This document shows positions 9,140-18,387 of a DNA stretch of 64,000 nucleotides, one piece after another. The translations under genes were made by a program, and so were the position numbers. The stretch comes from Myxococcales bacterium. GTDB taxonomy: Bacteria; Myxococcota_A; Polyangia; Polyangiales; GCA-016699535. The first letter of the stretch is position 1. The number at the start of each line of letters is the position of its first letter. The notes beneath the pieces are model-generated. The model was not told the DNA's origin, ran no database searches, and was given only the letters and a program-made list of their open reading frames with translations. The stretch lies in the NCBI GenBank assembly GCA_016699535.1, contig CP064980.1, positions 620,001 through 684,000 of the forward strand, given 5' to 3'.

Positions 9140-10123
9140 TTAGTCACAACCAATACGTGTATCCGAGACCATAATCTCATCGACGTAGAAAGTCTGCGGA
9201 TAGCTGTCAGCTTGATCAAGTTGATTTATAAATCCCAACTGAATCGAAAAGTATTTCATATCAACACGGCCGCCAGTATCCCAAGAACCGATACAAACGT
9301 CGTCCATCCATACATCGACGCGTTCATCGGATGATGAAGCATGGATTTCCAGGCAACTCCATACCTCTATGGGAATGGCAAAGTCAGAATAGGCATCACG
9401 ACTACTGCTTCCACCGTAAGTTCCAGTTAAGCTGAAGTAGCCTATTTTGTTGTTGGTGTTTGTGCGAATAGCAATATCGTTGTTGCCGGTTCCCCCACCT
9501 TGCCTCAGCATAAGCAAATCCGTAGCTGTATTCCATCCGCTTGGGAAATAGAAATACGCGCGGGCATAGATATCTGTCGTTCCATCACTGTAGAACGCAT
9601 CGGAAGGTCCGTTTATTTCTGGATATCCGTAAACGGTGTCACGTGAGCTCGACACTGAGAACTTATTCGCATTTGTCCCACGATACACTTGGGAGGTTTC
9701 CACCTGCATAGACCCTCCGACAGCATTGCTAAGCCAAGTTGCATGGGTTTCCCCCCCGTCATCTACCGATCGGCAAAACGCTAGACTACGTGTGCCATCA
9801 TCACACGCCGTCGCGTCAAAAGGCTTGGGATCAAGCATTGGAGCATCACCCTCGGAACACACTGCAGGGATCGGCACGGCGGCATCCTGTATCGATGTAT
9901 CGGGGTTAGCATCTTGTTGTGCACCATCTGCGGTTATCGATGCGTCATTGAGATCACCAGGCAGCACACAAATGTTTCTGCTCTCGTCGCACACAAAACC
10001 TTCAACACATGGGCATGACCGAGCGCTCAAATCGATACTTCGAGCGCAGGCAACTGAAAAAACTACTATAACGAGAAGAAACAGCCAATTGGGCTTTGTC
10101 TCTATACTCTCAGAACTAATCAC
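9140..10123 (-). CDS. Lipoprotein with ConA-like C-terminal domain (paralogue 1)
   Basis: 327 residues from a GTG start preceded by AGGATAGG. A membrane-targeting signal with lipobox FSVAC near residue 26 gives an outer-membrane lipoprotein. It is followed by SCPCVEGFVCDESRNICV, a compact Cys-rich motif common in myxobacterial lipoproteins, then a low-complexity Asp/Ala linker (about 55-85). The rest resembles a concanavalin A-like / polysaccharide-lyase-type beta sandwich ending SYPQTFYVDEIMVSDTRIGCD-like. No catalytic residues could be assigned; a glycan-binding role is inferred. It overlaps the upstream paralogue by 8 bases, so the two are co-translated. Confidence 0.83.
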   Translation of the reverse strand: MISSESIETKPNWLFLLVIVVFSVACARSIDLSARSCPCVEGFVCDESRNICVLPGDLNDASITADGAQQDANPDTSIQDAAVPIPAVCSEGDAPMLDPKPFDATACDDGTRSLAFCRSVDDGGETHATWLSNAVGGSMQVETSQVYRGTNANKFSVSSSRDTVYGYPEINGPSDAFYSDGTTDIYARAYFYFPSGWNTATDLLMLRQGGGTGNNDIAIRTNTNNKIGYFSLTGTYGGSSSRDAYSDFAIPIEVWSCLEIHASSSDERVDVWMDDVCIGSWDTGGRVDMKYFSIQLGFINQLDQADSYPQTFYVDEIMVSDTRIGCD

Positions 10124-11051
10124 AACCTATCCTTGAATCAGCAACCATAACTTCATCAAAAACTATACTCTGAGGGTAACTTGCAGCTGGCTGTATCTGT
10201 TCTAGTATGCCGTATTGAAGATCGGTGCCTTGACTTATGCTTGCAGCATCGAAAGGAACATGTGCGATGCACTCATCGTTAATCCAAAGGTCTGCCGTAT
10301 CCGTCACGCTTGATGCATGAATTTCAACGCATTGCCATGCGTCTAAAGTGAGACTGTGATCAAACAGTTCATCACCAGTAGCGTCAGGATTGACCCACTT
10401 TATTCCCAATTTTGCTGTTTGATCTAATGTTATTCGAAAGCCATTCAAACGAAAAAGTGTAGCACCCAAACTCCAATCTGAAGGCAGATTAACATAGAAC
10501 CTAAAATACAGCTCATCGCTTCCGCTTGGGAACAAGTTACACGTACCTGTATGACTGAAAACGACACGGTAAGCTACTTGATCCGTTGAAACCGTGTACT
10601 GCTCTGAACCATCACCACGATATTTTGGATCGATGACCGTTGCGCTTGTTCCATTGCCTACGGTTATTGTCTGCCATTGGTTACAGGCAGCGTGCCCGCC
10701 ACTATTGTCTCCTGAGAGACAAAATACGGTTTGAACATCCCAAGGCGCTTCGTCGCAATTTGTATTATCGATGGGCATTACCGTTGTGCCCATAACTGGA
10801 TCATCAGAACACTGAGGACCTGGATCCACATATGCGTCTGGTGTGGCAGCATCGACAAGAGGAATAAAACTGTCCTGCGCCGCGTCGCGTACACCGGTAT
10901 CTTCCAGGGCAACTACGCACGTATTGGTTCTCTCGTCACAGACATAGCCGGTAACACACGGACAGCTTTTTCCAATCAAAGTAAGGCTGCCCTTACTGCA
11001 GGAAAAAAGCAGAAAAAAAGCGAAAATCAAACTAATTTTCAGGCCACTCAT
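10116..11051 (-). CDS. Lipoprotein with ConA-like C-terminal domain (paralogue 2)
   Basis: 311 residues. The ATG at 11051 (MSGLKISLIFAFFLLFSC) is preferred over a GTG three codons earlier because GAGG lies a few bases upstream. Signal peptide with lipobox LFSC near residue 18, then the same SCPCVTGYVCDERTNTCV motif as the downstream gene, an Asp/Ala/Pro linker, and a beta-sandwich-like domain ending SYPQSIVFDEVMVADSRIGC. The shared motif order and C-terminus show a tandem duplication that has since diverged strongly. Substrate unknown; likely a surface glycan or polymer binder. Confidence 0.83.
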   Translation of the reverse strand: MSGLKISLIFAFFLLFSCSKGSLTLIGKSCPCVTGYVCDERTNTCVVALEDTGVRDAAQDSFIPLVDAATPDAYVDPGPQCSDDPVMGTTVMPIDNTNCDEAPWDVQTVFCLSGDNSGGHAACNQWQTITVGNGTSATVIDPKYRGDGSEQYTVSTDQVAYRVVFSHTGTCNLFPSGSDELYFRFYVNLPSDWSLGATLFRLNGFRITLDQTAKLGIKWVNPDATGDELFDHSLTLDAWQCVEIHASSVTDTADLWINDECIAHVPFDAASISQGTDLQYGILEQIQPAASYPQSIVFDEVMVADSRIGCD

Positions 11052-11168
11052 AATCCTCACTTATATTAGGCCCATTAGCTCTTTGTTGCCAGTCAACGAC
11101 ACTAAACGAGTATGCTCAAGTAGGCACAGAACCACACCTTTGCTGCATACAAACGGTAAGCTTAAAGT

Positions 11169-11202
11169 AAAACCCACGGTTCATTGTTGAACCGTGGGTT
11201 TT
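11169..11202. terminator. Intrinsic terminator, 14-bp perfect stem
   Basis: AAAACCCACGGTTC (11169-11182), a six-base loop, then the exact reverse complement (11189-11202). The stem is A-rich on one side and T-rich on the other, so it can act in both directions. It lies just 3' of the minus-strand gene ending at 11220. Confidence 0.9.
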
Positions 11203-11219
11203 ATCACAGCATTACAAAT

Positions 11220-12650
11220 CTAGTTACAGCTGCCTTCTTCATAGTATGAAAACAAAAAATCAGAGCCGGGATTTTCAGCGCCTACCATACACATATCGCT
11301 CGCTACGCTTAGCGAGTAGAGCTCAGAGCTGGTGTTATTTGTCTCCGTGGCATCTATCATACCAGCAAGGACCTTTATCTCTGGAATACCATTAAACTCG
11401 ATGCAACCATTTTGCTTTGGCATGAGCAGCTCTGCTTTGGGAGGACCGCCAATCATGACTTCAAACAATTGATCTTGAAGCCAGTCTGGTGCATCCGAAC
11501 CTGCTACTTCCGATAAGCTGATGGCAGCTGCCAAATCAAGCTTTGGCTCAAGAGTGAGCTTTAGGCCTTCATCCACCATCTCAAGACTGCCCGAGAACTT
11601 GCCCTCACTATCAGTATTCCACGCAACATCCACTACGGGATTCTCACCATAAACAGCCGTAGCACTCTGATTGCCAATCGACACGTCCGTGAAACGGATC
11701 TGCTCATCGATACCATCAATCTCGAGCACACCACTCAAACCAGACATATTTACGTTAATGGTTTTAAGTGAGGCGCAATCTTTTGTTGTAGGATCGCAGT
11801 AGTCGTTTTCCGGGACAATCAATTCAAAGTCAGCAAAACTTGCAGTTGTCCTAAAAATCTTATCCGGTTGGCTCATTTCCAAAACAAGAGCGGGAACCGC
11901 CTTAGCAAGACGAAACTCCGTGTCGGGAACATTGCGTCCTGGGGCTATCACTTCGATGTCAGAAAGAACATTAACGTTAATTGTGTAGACACCGTCCTCG
12001 ATGCGGGCGACTGAGAATCCAATCTTGCCTTTGGCTTCTAGCGCAAGAGGCGGGTCACTATCGATCACATGAATAAACTCTTGCTCGGCTTTAGCAAGCA
12101 CTGCAAGATCAATCTCGCCACTGATGTTGTTTTCATCGAGATCAATTTTAAGGACGCGATGTTCATTGGCACCTAAAAGCAACTCTACATGAAGCTTGCC
12201 TTCTTCTGGAGAACGAACGAGCCAGACCACGGGGTTTTGCTCAAGCTCGCTTGCGCAATCATTGTACGAGGGAGAAGGATTGGTGTACGCGCGGCAATGG
12301 ATTTCAGGGCCAACGGTGTAGCGAACCTGACTGGAACTTGCTTGCTCGGCGTACTGAAGATCAAAGGCTTCTTCCTCAACGTCCATCGCACCCCAAGCTG
12401 ACTCAGCTAGACGTGGCGTGTTTGTGATCGTACTTCCATCGCAATATCCACCATTGAGCACTTGAAATAGACTTTGCAAGAGCCCTTCGTTCGTCACGGC
12501 AAGTGCGTTCTTTAGGCCAGCGCCGTGCGCATCAAGCATGGTATTAACACTGTCAGTCGCCTCTTCAGCGCTGAGCGGACGTTCATCATCACTGCATGCT
12601 GCGATGCTCAGACTAAACGCCAAGCCCACCGAGAATATTTTTTTTGTCAT
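11220..12650 (-). CDS. Lipoprotein of unknown function
   Basis: 476 residues with signal peptide MTKKIFSVGLAFSLSIAAC and the lipidated Cys at about residue 19. The mature part is acidic, with alternating hydrophobic beta-type stretches and no repeats or membrane helices; it has scattered Cys pairs (for example CDPTTKDCASL), suggesting disulfides and an extracytoplasmic place. I do not recognise a family. It is closed by the strong terminator at 11169-11202, and AAAGGAAA lies upstream of its ATG. Divergent or separate from rimO, whose end is 204 bases away. Confidence 0.82.
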   Translation of the reverse strand: MTKKIFSVGLAFSLSIAACSDDERPLSAEEATDSVNTMLDAHGAGLKNALAVTNEGLLQSLFQVLNGGYCDGSTITNTPRLAESAWGAMDVEEEAFDLQYAEQASSSQVRYTVGPEIHCRAYTNPSPSYNDCASELEQNPVVWLVRSPEEGKLHVELLLGANEHRVLKIDLDENNISGEIDLAVLAKAEQEFIHVIDSDPPLALEAKGKIGFSVARIEDGVYTINVNVLSDIEVIAPGRNVPDTEFRLAKAVPALVLEMSQPDKIFRTTASFADFELIVPENDYCDPTTKDCASLKTINVNMSGLSGVLEIDGIDEQIRFTDVSIGNQSATAVYGENPVVDVAWNTDSEGKFSGSLEMVDEGLKLTLEPKLDLAAAISLSEVAGSDAPDWLQDQLFEVMIGGPPKAELLMPKQNGCIEFNGIPEIKVLAGMIDATETNNTSSELYSLSVASDMCMVGAENPGSDFLFSYYEEGSCN

Positions 12651-12853
12651 TGCTACGCCTGTTTCCTTTCAAGTTAGTGATAAGCAAGCTGGCTCACTCT
12701 CAGCAAAATCCGTACCAACAGATTTTCCGAGAATAATGAGGCTGCAATTGGCAATGAGTGTCGCAAAGACGGCACAACTGTGACAAAAAAGACACAGGTG
12801 TGTGCACGCTTTGTAAAAATAAAAGCACAACGGCGTCCAGATGTTCACATCAG

Positions 12854-14275
12854 CTAAAGAATGGGCAAGTGCCTCGGTTTGGACCCGCCGTCGATAATAT
12901 CCGCAAGCAAATCATAATCTGCAGCGTCCGTAACGTGGGCTTGTACGATATCGCCTGCCTTTGCAGTGCCATTGGCAAGATAAACCTTGCCGTCGATATC
13001 GGGAGCCTGGCCACGATGTCTTCCTTCCAAGAGAAGATCGCTTTCATCGCTCAGTCCTTCGACCATTACCTCAAGGGTTTTGCCGATATAGTCACGCAAC
13101 TTGCGCTTGGAAATATCGTTTTGCAGCGCCATGAGTTCCGCTGCACGCCGCTTTGCAACTTCTCTTGGGACTTGCTCCTTTAAGACGGAGCTCGGCGTGC
13201 CATCTTCTTTGGAAAATAAAAACACGCCCACATGATCGAACTCGGCCCAGCTCACAAATTTTTTCAGCTCATCAAAGTCCGCATCGGTCTCGCCGGGATG
13301 GCCCACAATAAACGCCGAACGTAAACACGCATCCGGTATTTCTTGTTTAAGTCGCTCCACGACCCGATAAATACGCTGTCCACCGTGCCCTCGGCTCATC
13401 AAACGCAGCATTCGATTGCTGGCGTGTTGCAACGGCATATCAACATAAGGAAGCAACTTTTTACTCTGCCGAAAAAGCTCAATTAGCTGATCCGTCATTT
13501 TTTCGGGATACAGATAAAACAAACGCAGCCATGCAAGATCGTGAACCTCCTCCAACGCGACTATCAATTCTTCGAGCGAACTTTTACTTTGCAGGTCTCG
13601 GCCGTACGCAATGGTATCTTGACTCACGATGTTAATCTCACGGCTGCCCGAAGCTACCAGTCGGCTTACTTCTTGAACTACGTCAGCAACCGGACGTGAG
13701 CGTTGTTTGCCGCGAATACCGGGAATCGCGCAAAAACTACAATAACGATTGCAGCCTTCAGCTATCTTCACCCACACACTGTGTTGTTTAGACGATAGAG
13801 CGCGCGGATCATCGCTCCGATAGACGTAATCCATTGGGTTGCCCACAAGCATGCGAGGCGGTGTCGATGAAAGCACTGTCTTGAGTTTGAGCATGTCGCT
13901 CGAGCCAAGAAAATGGTCGACTTCGGGCAGCTGATTTGCGAGCTCTTCCGGATAACGCTGCGAAAGGCAGCCCGTAACGACAAGCTTTTGGCATTTGCCT
14001 TCTTCTTTGTAGCGCGCCATCTCAAGGATGGTATCGATCGATTCCTCTTTTGCAGCGTCGATAAAACCACAGGTGTTGACGACGATGACCTCAGCTTTTT
14101 TGGCATCGTTTTCATGAATAAAACCTGCACCTTGAGAGACGCCGAGCATCACCTCGGTATCGACACGGTTTTTCGGACAACCTAGGGAAATAAAATGCAC
14201 ACTTCGGATCGAGTCACTGCCTGTCAAAGGCTTTTCGGTGGACGAAGGTGTTGTAGAACGAACTCTGTTTGGCAT
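12854..14275 (-). CDS. rimO: Ribosomal protein S12 methylthiotransferase RimO
   Basis: Radical-SAM enzyme that methylthiolates an Asp of ribosomal protein S12. The order is an N-terminal MTTase domain with SLGCPKNRVDTEVMLG and NTCGFIDAAKEESID (cluster-binding Cys), the radical-SAM CxxxCxxC in EGCNRYCSFCAIPGIRGKQR, a central barrel with AFIVGHPGETDADFDEL, and a C-terminal TRAM domain. The LGCPKNRVD and FIDAAKEES motifs separate RimO from MiaB. I place the start at the ATG at 14275 (MPNRVRS), which gives 473 residues; an upstream in-frame start at 14323 adds 16 residues that do not look like family sequence. Confidence 0.95.
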   Translation of the reverse strand: MPNRVRSTTPSSTEKPLTGSDSIRSVHFISLGCPKNRVDTEVMLGVSQGAGFIHENDAKKAEVIVVNTCGFIDAAKEESIDTILEMARYKEEGKCQKLVVTGCLSQRYPEELANQLPEVDHFLGSSDMLKLKTVLSSTPPRMLVGNPMDYVYRSDDPRALSSKQHSVWVKIAEGCNRYCSFCAIPGIRGKQRSRPVADVVQEVSRLVASGSREINIVSQDTIAYGRDLQSKSSLEELIVALEEVHDLAWLRLFYLYPEKMTDQLIELFRQSKKLLPYVDMPLQHASNRMLRLMSRGHGGQRIYRVVERLKQEIPDACLRSAFIVGHPGETDADFDELKKFVSWAEFDHVGVFLFSKEDGTPSSVLKEQVPREVAKRRAAELMALQNDISKRKLRDYIGKTLEVMVEGLSDESDLLLEGRHRGQAPDIDGKVYLANGTAKAGDIVQAHVTDAADYDLLADIIDGGSKPRHLPIL

Positions 14276-14365
14276 AGGGAATTCCGCGGTATATAACACG
14301 GACACACACAATGCCATAAACACCGTTCTTTTAGCGAAACTCCCAATCTAAAAGACTGCTCTAAA

Positions 14366-14533
14366 ATGGCTTCCGTCACTAAAATGACGACGTTTTTTCG
14401 CAAGAAGCTAGAAGCTCTGGTTTTGGCTCCTCGGAAGAATCTCCGCGCATTGGCTCGGTTCACCGTTGAGCGGCAGTCCCTTAAAACCAAAAAGAATACC
14501 GAGCTTTTGACCGTTGGGATTCGGGCTTGCTAA
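14366..14533 (+). CDS. Possible 55-residue basic small protein
   Basis: An ATG frame of 55 codons (MASVTKMTTFFRKKLEALVL...) ends 12 bases before the GTG of the metallo-beta-lactamase gene. It is strongly basic, with Lys/Arg throughout and one amphipathic helix-like stretch. There is no clear Shine-Dalgarno sequence and no recognised homologue, so it could be chance. Its position directly before a same-strand gene is the main support. Confidence 0.3.
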   Translation: MASVTKMTTFFRKKLEALVLAPRKNLRALARFTVERQSLKTKKNTELLTVGIRAC

Positions 14534-14545
14534 GCTAAGGCTCTA

Positions 14546-15319
14546 GTGACAATCGAACTCACAGTATTGGGCTGCCACGGTGGGGAAACAAAAGTGCACC
14601 GTACCTCCGCTTTTATGTTGAATAAGCGAGTTGTACTTGATGCCGGCGCTTTGACCAGCATGCTCACCTTAGAAGAGCAACAGAAGATTGCAGCGGTCTT
14701 AGTCAGTCACGCTCACATGGACCACGTGCGGGATCTTGCTACGCTTGCCGATAATCGTTTTCAGCAAGGGGGTCCATCTATTGTGGTTGCTGCTTCACAA
14801 GGAACGATTGATTCGCTGCGCACTCATTTTTTCAACGGCAAGCTTTGGCCTGATTTCACTAAAATTAATACAAAAGATGGTCCCACTGTTGTTTTTAAAG
14901 TCCTGGAGCCGGAAAAATCTCAAAAAATAGCTGGCTTCGATGTCAAAACGATTCCAGTTCACCACACGATTGAGACAACGGCCTTTGTCGTGGACGACGG
15001 TAACTCTTCTATTGTGTACAGCGGCGATACTGGTCCGACCGAACGGTTGTGGAAAGTAATTGAAAAACAAAAGAATCTAAAAGGGTTGCTTATGGAAGTG
15101 TCCTTTCCAAACGATCACCAAGGCATTGCAAAAGCTTCAGGTCATCATACGCCCATAACTTTGGCAGAAGAACTTAAAAAGCTGCATTCGCATCCCGATC
15201 TGCCTGTCATGCTTTTTCACATCAAACCGGTGTTCCAAGCCCAGGTCGAAAAAGAAATTGCAAAGTTCTCTCGCTCTTCTTTGGAAGTTCTTAAACTCGG
15301 CGACCATTTTAGCTTCTAA
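14546..15319 (+). CDS. Metallo-beta-lactamase fold, class II cyclic-nucleotide phosphodiesterase-like
   Basis: 257 residues from a GTG preceded by TAAGG. The metal-binding motif SHAHMDH gives His55, His57, Asp59 and His60. Downstream landmarks VYSGDTGPTERLW and LLMEVSFPNDH, then GHHTPITLAEELKKL and MLFHIKP, follow the pattern of class II 3',5'-cyclic-nucleotide phosphodiesterases (CpdP / yeast PDE1 type), which hydrolyse cAMP with two metals. There is no signal peptide, so it should act in the cytoplasm. A more distant MBL hydrolase function is possible but the motif set fits best with this group. Confidence 0.8.
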   Translation: MTIELTVLGCHGGETKVHRTSAFMLNKRVVLDAGALTSMLTLEEQQKIAAVLVSHAHMDHVRDLATLADNRFQQGGPSIVVAASQGTIDSLRTHFFNGKLWPDFTKINTKDGPTVVFKVLEPEKSQKIAGFDVKTIPVHHTIETTAFVVDDGNSSIVYSGDTGPTERLWKVIEKQKNLKGLLMEVSFPNDHQGIAKASGHHTPITLAEELKKLHSHPDLPVMLFHIKPVFQAQVEKEIAKFSRSSLEVLKLGDHFSF

Positions 15320-15366
15320 ATACTCAACGCAAAGCTGTTGCTTTTATTCAATGCAGCTCTTTTGTC

Positions 15367-15627
15367 TTACTGCAAACAAACCATACCGGGCATGACACAC
15401 GCGCCTTGAAGAGGATTACAGCACTGCATCGGTGGTGCACATGTCGTATCGCCACAGGGTACTGATGCGGCATCAATTCCAACATCGATAGCCGCATCGC
15501 TCACGTCCACGACATCAGAAGAAACGTCAACCGAGGCATCCTCGTTTGAACTCGTACTGCCGTCATCGCAACTAAGCACAAAAACCAACAGCCCAAGTAC
15601 AATGATATTCAACCATTTAGATCGCAT
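15367..15627 (-). CDS. Small Cys-rich lipoprotein
   Basis: 86 residues from the ATG at 15627 (MRSKWLNIIVLGLLVFVLSC), an ideal lipoprotein signal with Cys at residue 20. It continues with an Asp/Ser/Val low-complexity spacer of about 40 residues and a compact Cys-rich end (PCGDTTCAPPMQCCNPLQG) with six cysteines, likely three disulfides. An in-frame start at 15666 adds 13 residues before the signal and is less likely. It follows the YHYH lipoprotein gene on the same strand by 75 bases. Function unknown. Confidence 0.7.
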   Translation of the reverse strand: MRSKWLNIIVLGLLVFVLSCDDGSTSSNEDASVDVSSDVVDVSDAAIDVGIDAASVPCGDTTCAPPMQCCNPLQGACVMPGMVCLQ

Positions 15628-15701
15628 ATACTGATCATTTAAAAGCTCAAAACACCTGAATAGCAAGCGTTTCAGCGAACAAAAACTTATTCACATGAAC
15701 A

Positions 15702-16889
15702 CTAGCAGTCCGCACTGCAATTCATTGGCGTTTCAGGGCCTGCACAGTATCCATCACCACAACACATGGAAGTTTGCCCTGGTGGGCAAGAAGGAAGCTG
15801 ACCGGTGTTGTTTCCTCCCGGATCCGGCGCAAACGAATCGTCGGGACTCGCGTGATAACACCGTGGGATGTAGGGAAAGGTTTCAGTGAGGTAATAATGA
15901 TAAGTAGTCATTTGCTCACCGTTAACACTGACTACACCCGTACGACCGTTGCACTCATCTAAATCACCTGAGTCCTCTGCATACTGCCAATCTTGAACAA
16001 AGGTGCCATCGTAGCTGCCACCGGGACCAGAACTTCCTGATGGACGCGTTCCGTTTTTGAGTGCATAGCTTGATTTAAGTTCGATAAGATTACTTTGCAC
16101 ATCATTCGCGTCTTCATAGCCCCACTTTGCAAACACCGGGTAGCCGTCGGCTGCCCACCCAACAAAAGTTAGCGCAGGACTGCTTGGCAACAGACCCGTT
16201 GGAATCCCGTGATAGTGATAGGAACCATCGGGTTGCACATGTGCGAAATTGCAATCCACTCCAAGTCCGTTTGGATGCATAGTCGTATCGCTGCCACCGT
16301 TGACTTGAAAATAGTCTGGCGCATCCGCATAACGCAGGGCTTCATAGCGCCAATCTGGGTTATCTCGCCACATCTCGGCTGTGCCGGGCTCAAAAACAAC
16401 GCCGCTGATCGCTATCCCAAAAGTAAGTTCGGAATCTTCACCCTTCCCTGACGGAGAAACGGGCACTTCGAAATTATAACTTTGAGCTGCAATGGTGTTG
16501 GGATTGTCATTGTTTGGGAATTCACCAACATCATGGTTGGGAATACCGTTGGCGGTAATCAGGCGTTTATTTCCAGAAATGCTTTCAAGGTATTGATGCT
16601 GAGTTCCAATGGAACATCCAAGCGCTGCACTTGTAAGTTCACAAGCTAGGGGTTGGACGTTAAAGTTACTCGTATCCGAACTGCTTTGCGGTGTTGGCGT
16701 TGCGGTGCTTACCGTGCCAACATCATCGCAATCAACAACTGTTGTGTCTGAATCATCGTTCGCACTTGCATCGTTCAGACCGCCATCCGAGCCTGCGATA
16801 GGACTTTTCGAATCGCCACAAGCCGAAAAGCCAATCAGCCCTACGAGCATCGTAGCCATACCAAAACGTTGTTTAAGGTGTCGTCTCAC
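15702..16889 (-). CDS. YHYH-domain lipoprotein
   Basis: 395 residues from a GTG at 16889; AGAGGGA stands five bases upstream, which decides this start over the longer frame to 16964. Signal peptide and lipobox GFSAC, then an Asp/Ser/Ala linker. The central domain has the hallmark of the YHYH family (PDGSYHYHGIPTGLL near residues 230-245, preceded by DCNFAHVQ), plus GWAADGYPVFAKWGY. The C-terminus carries a knot-like CCGDGYCAGPETPMNCSADC. The biochemical role of YHYH domains is not known. It overlaps the upstream EF-hand gene by 17 bases, which implies coupled translation. Confidence 0.88.
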   Translation of the reverse strand: MRRHLKQRFGMATMLVGLIGFSACGDSKSPIAGSDGGLNDASANDDSDTTVVDCDDVGTVSTATPTPQSSSDTSNFNVQPLACELTSAALGCSIGTQHQYLESISGNKRLITANGIPNHDVGEFPNNDNPNTIAAQSYNFEVPVSPSGKGEDSELTFGIAISGVVFEPGTAEMWRDNPDWRYEALRYADAPDYFQVNGGSDTTMHPNGLGVDCNFAHVQPDGSYHYHGIPTGLLPSSPALTFVGWAADGYPVFAKWGYEDANDVQSNLIELKSSYALKNGTRPSGSSGPGGSYDGTFVQDWQYAEDSGDLDECNGRTGVVSVNGEQMTTYHYYLTETFPYIPRCYHASPDDSFAPDPGGNNTGQLPSCPPGQTSMCCGDGYCAGPETPMNCSADC

Positions 16890-17460
16890 GTTTTTCCCTC
16901 TGGTTATCAAAAAATACTCGCAATGCTTTGTGGCCCGCAAGTTGATGGTGCACCGGACCCTCAATTAAACGTCGCTCATGTCGGTTTCGTTCTTTGGAAA
17001 AACGAAATGCACTTAGCCGGTAAGTCTCGCCATCATCACCTTTGAGCGTGATCACAAGTGCCTTTGGCTCTCTTTTCCATAGATACCGCAAAGTCACTCG
17101 CAAATAACTCGCACCGCGTTCAGGATGGTTATGGACATGTGGCGTACTTAAATCAGAAAAGAGCAGTTTACCCAGCTGACCTTTTTCGTCTTTTAGTTCA
17201 AGTTTTTTGGTAAAATCCTTGAGCATGGCACGACGTGAAGCCTGTGTTTCTTGAGACTGAAAATAGCCGTCGTGATTGACATCAAACGATGCAAAACGCT
17301 TGGCCGTGGGTGTCATGACAAGATCCACTTGTTTTCCAGAAATCCGTAGATCAGCATGCTCTGGACTAAAACCATGCGCAAAAGCGATGCACAAAAAAAA
17401 CTGAACAGCAATGACTACACCCACACAGCTCAAGCTTGCAAAGCGCATTGATCGTTGCAT
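16873..17460 (-). CDS. Exported EF-hand protein upstream of YHYH lipoprotein
   Basis: 195 residues with a signal peptide (about 1-29, ending AFAHG) and one canonical EF-hand loop, DVNHDGYFQSQE (about residues 60-71), with Asp, Asn, Asp and Glu at calcium-ligand positions. The layout (short beta region, EF-hand, acidic/basic helical part) resembles the periplasmic N-terminal domain found on some HupE/UreJ-type proteins, but no membrane domain follows. Because its stop lies inside the YHYH gene, the two products are probably made in equal amounts and act together in the envelope, perhaps with calcium or copper; this is inference. Confidence 0.8.
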   Translation of the reverse strand: MQRSMRFASLSCVGVVIAVQFFLCIAFAHGFSPEHADLRISGKQVDLVMTPTAKRFASFDVNHDGYFQSQETQASRRAMLKDFTKKLELKDEKGQLGKLLFSDLSTPHVHNHPERGASYLRVTLRYLWKREPKALVITLKGDDGETYRLSAFRFSKERNRHERRLIEGPVHHQLAGHKALRVFFDNQREKRETTP

Positions 17461-17510
17461 TCAAAAACCCTATTCGAAAACACGTCCATTGACCATGCCG
17501 GCAGCGCTTT

Positions 17511-18278
17511 TCATATGTTCAAGGCCTGTTTTTGTCTTGGGCTCAAATACTTTGATCCTTCGCGCAAGGTCAAGGAAGAAACAGTTTGCCGGTGACGCTT
17601 CAGAAAACCAAAACTTAGATCAGGATTTTTCTTGGACACTTCACGCAAGATCCAGCCAATCGCCTTGCGAATGAAAAACTCTTTTTCTTGCAGCATGGGC
17701 ACTGCAAGTTCTTCAAAATAAGTAAAATCGCCCTCGCCACAACGTAGCTCAGATAAAAGACTTAGAAGCGCACTTCTTCGAATCCAAAAGTTATCGTGTC
17801 TAGCCCAAACTTTCATGCTGCGTCTTGCGCTTGCATAGCGCTGAACCATCACTGAGAGCACGCCTGTAGCAAGCCAGTCCACGAGCGCCCAGCCGGCACT
17901 TTGGATAAGCAAGCTTTTAATTCGACTAAGATCGCTTGCCAAAAGCCGATCTGAAAAGAGTTCAAGCAGTGCAACACAGAACGATCTGAGTTCATGATTG
18001 TCTTTGCGCCAAAGTACATCAACAAGCGCCCAGAGTTCGTCGTGTGAATAGTCCGGATGCGCCTTGTAAAACATCTTGGCTTGCTTGCGTACAAAGGGAA
18101 CCCCCGTACCGTAAAACTCAAGCGCGCTTTTCAGATAACGCTTTTCATAAACAGCCCGCTCCTTACGCCCAGCCTTTCGAAATATCTCATCCAGCTCACT
18201 TGCCACATCTGTCACCTTTTTTGTTGCTTTAATGACAGAATTGTCAGGTTTTTTGGAATTATTTGCCATTTGTTTCAT
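17511..18278 (-). CDS. DNA alkylation repair protein (AlkD-like, HEAT repeats)
   Basis: 255 residues, all-helical, of the AlkC/AlkD superfamily of DNA glycosylases that remove alkylated purines without base flipping. Landmarks are FYGTGVPFVRKQAKMFYKAHP near residue 55, LWRKDNHELRSFCVALL, DNFWIRRSALLSLL near 167-180, and EKEFFIRKAIGWILREVSKKNPD near 200-222, the last matching the conserved (D/E)-(E/K)-FF-IRKAIGW-LR motif. It precedes the EF-hand gene by 50 bases on the same strand. ATG at 18278. Confidence 0.9.
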   Translation of the reverse strand: MKQMANNSKKPDNSVIKATKKVTDVASELDEIFRKAGRKERAVYEKRYLKSALEFYGTGVPFVRKQAKMFYKAHPDYSHDELWALVDVLWRKDNHELRSFCVALLELFSDRLLASDLSRIKSLLIQSAGWALVDWLATGVLSVMVQRYASARRSMKVWARHDNFWIRRSALLSLLSELRCGEGDFTYFEELAVPMLQEKEFFIRKAIGWILREVSKKNPDLSFGFLKRHRQTVSSLTLREGSKYLSPRQKQALNI

Positions 18279-18387
18279 CGTGCTGCTGTTGTTTAAGATG
18301 AAAGGATCTTTGGTGAGACACCCCCTGCGGGTCTACCGTATCTAATTCTGTTCTAAACAAAAGTAGCACTGACCTCCGTCATCCCTG

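Noticed and set aside
12758..13183. A 141-codon plus-strand frame opposite rimO
   Set aside because: Antisense of the conserved rimO C-terminus and TRAM domain; codon pattern follows rimO.
14224..14490. An 88-codon minus-strand frame upstream of rimO
   Set aside because: It overlaps the rimO start, has no ribosome-binding site and no family character.
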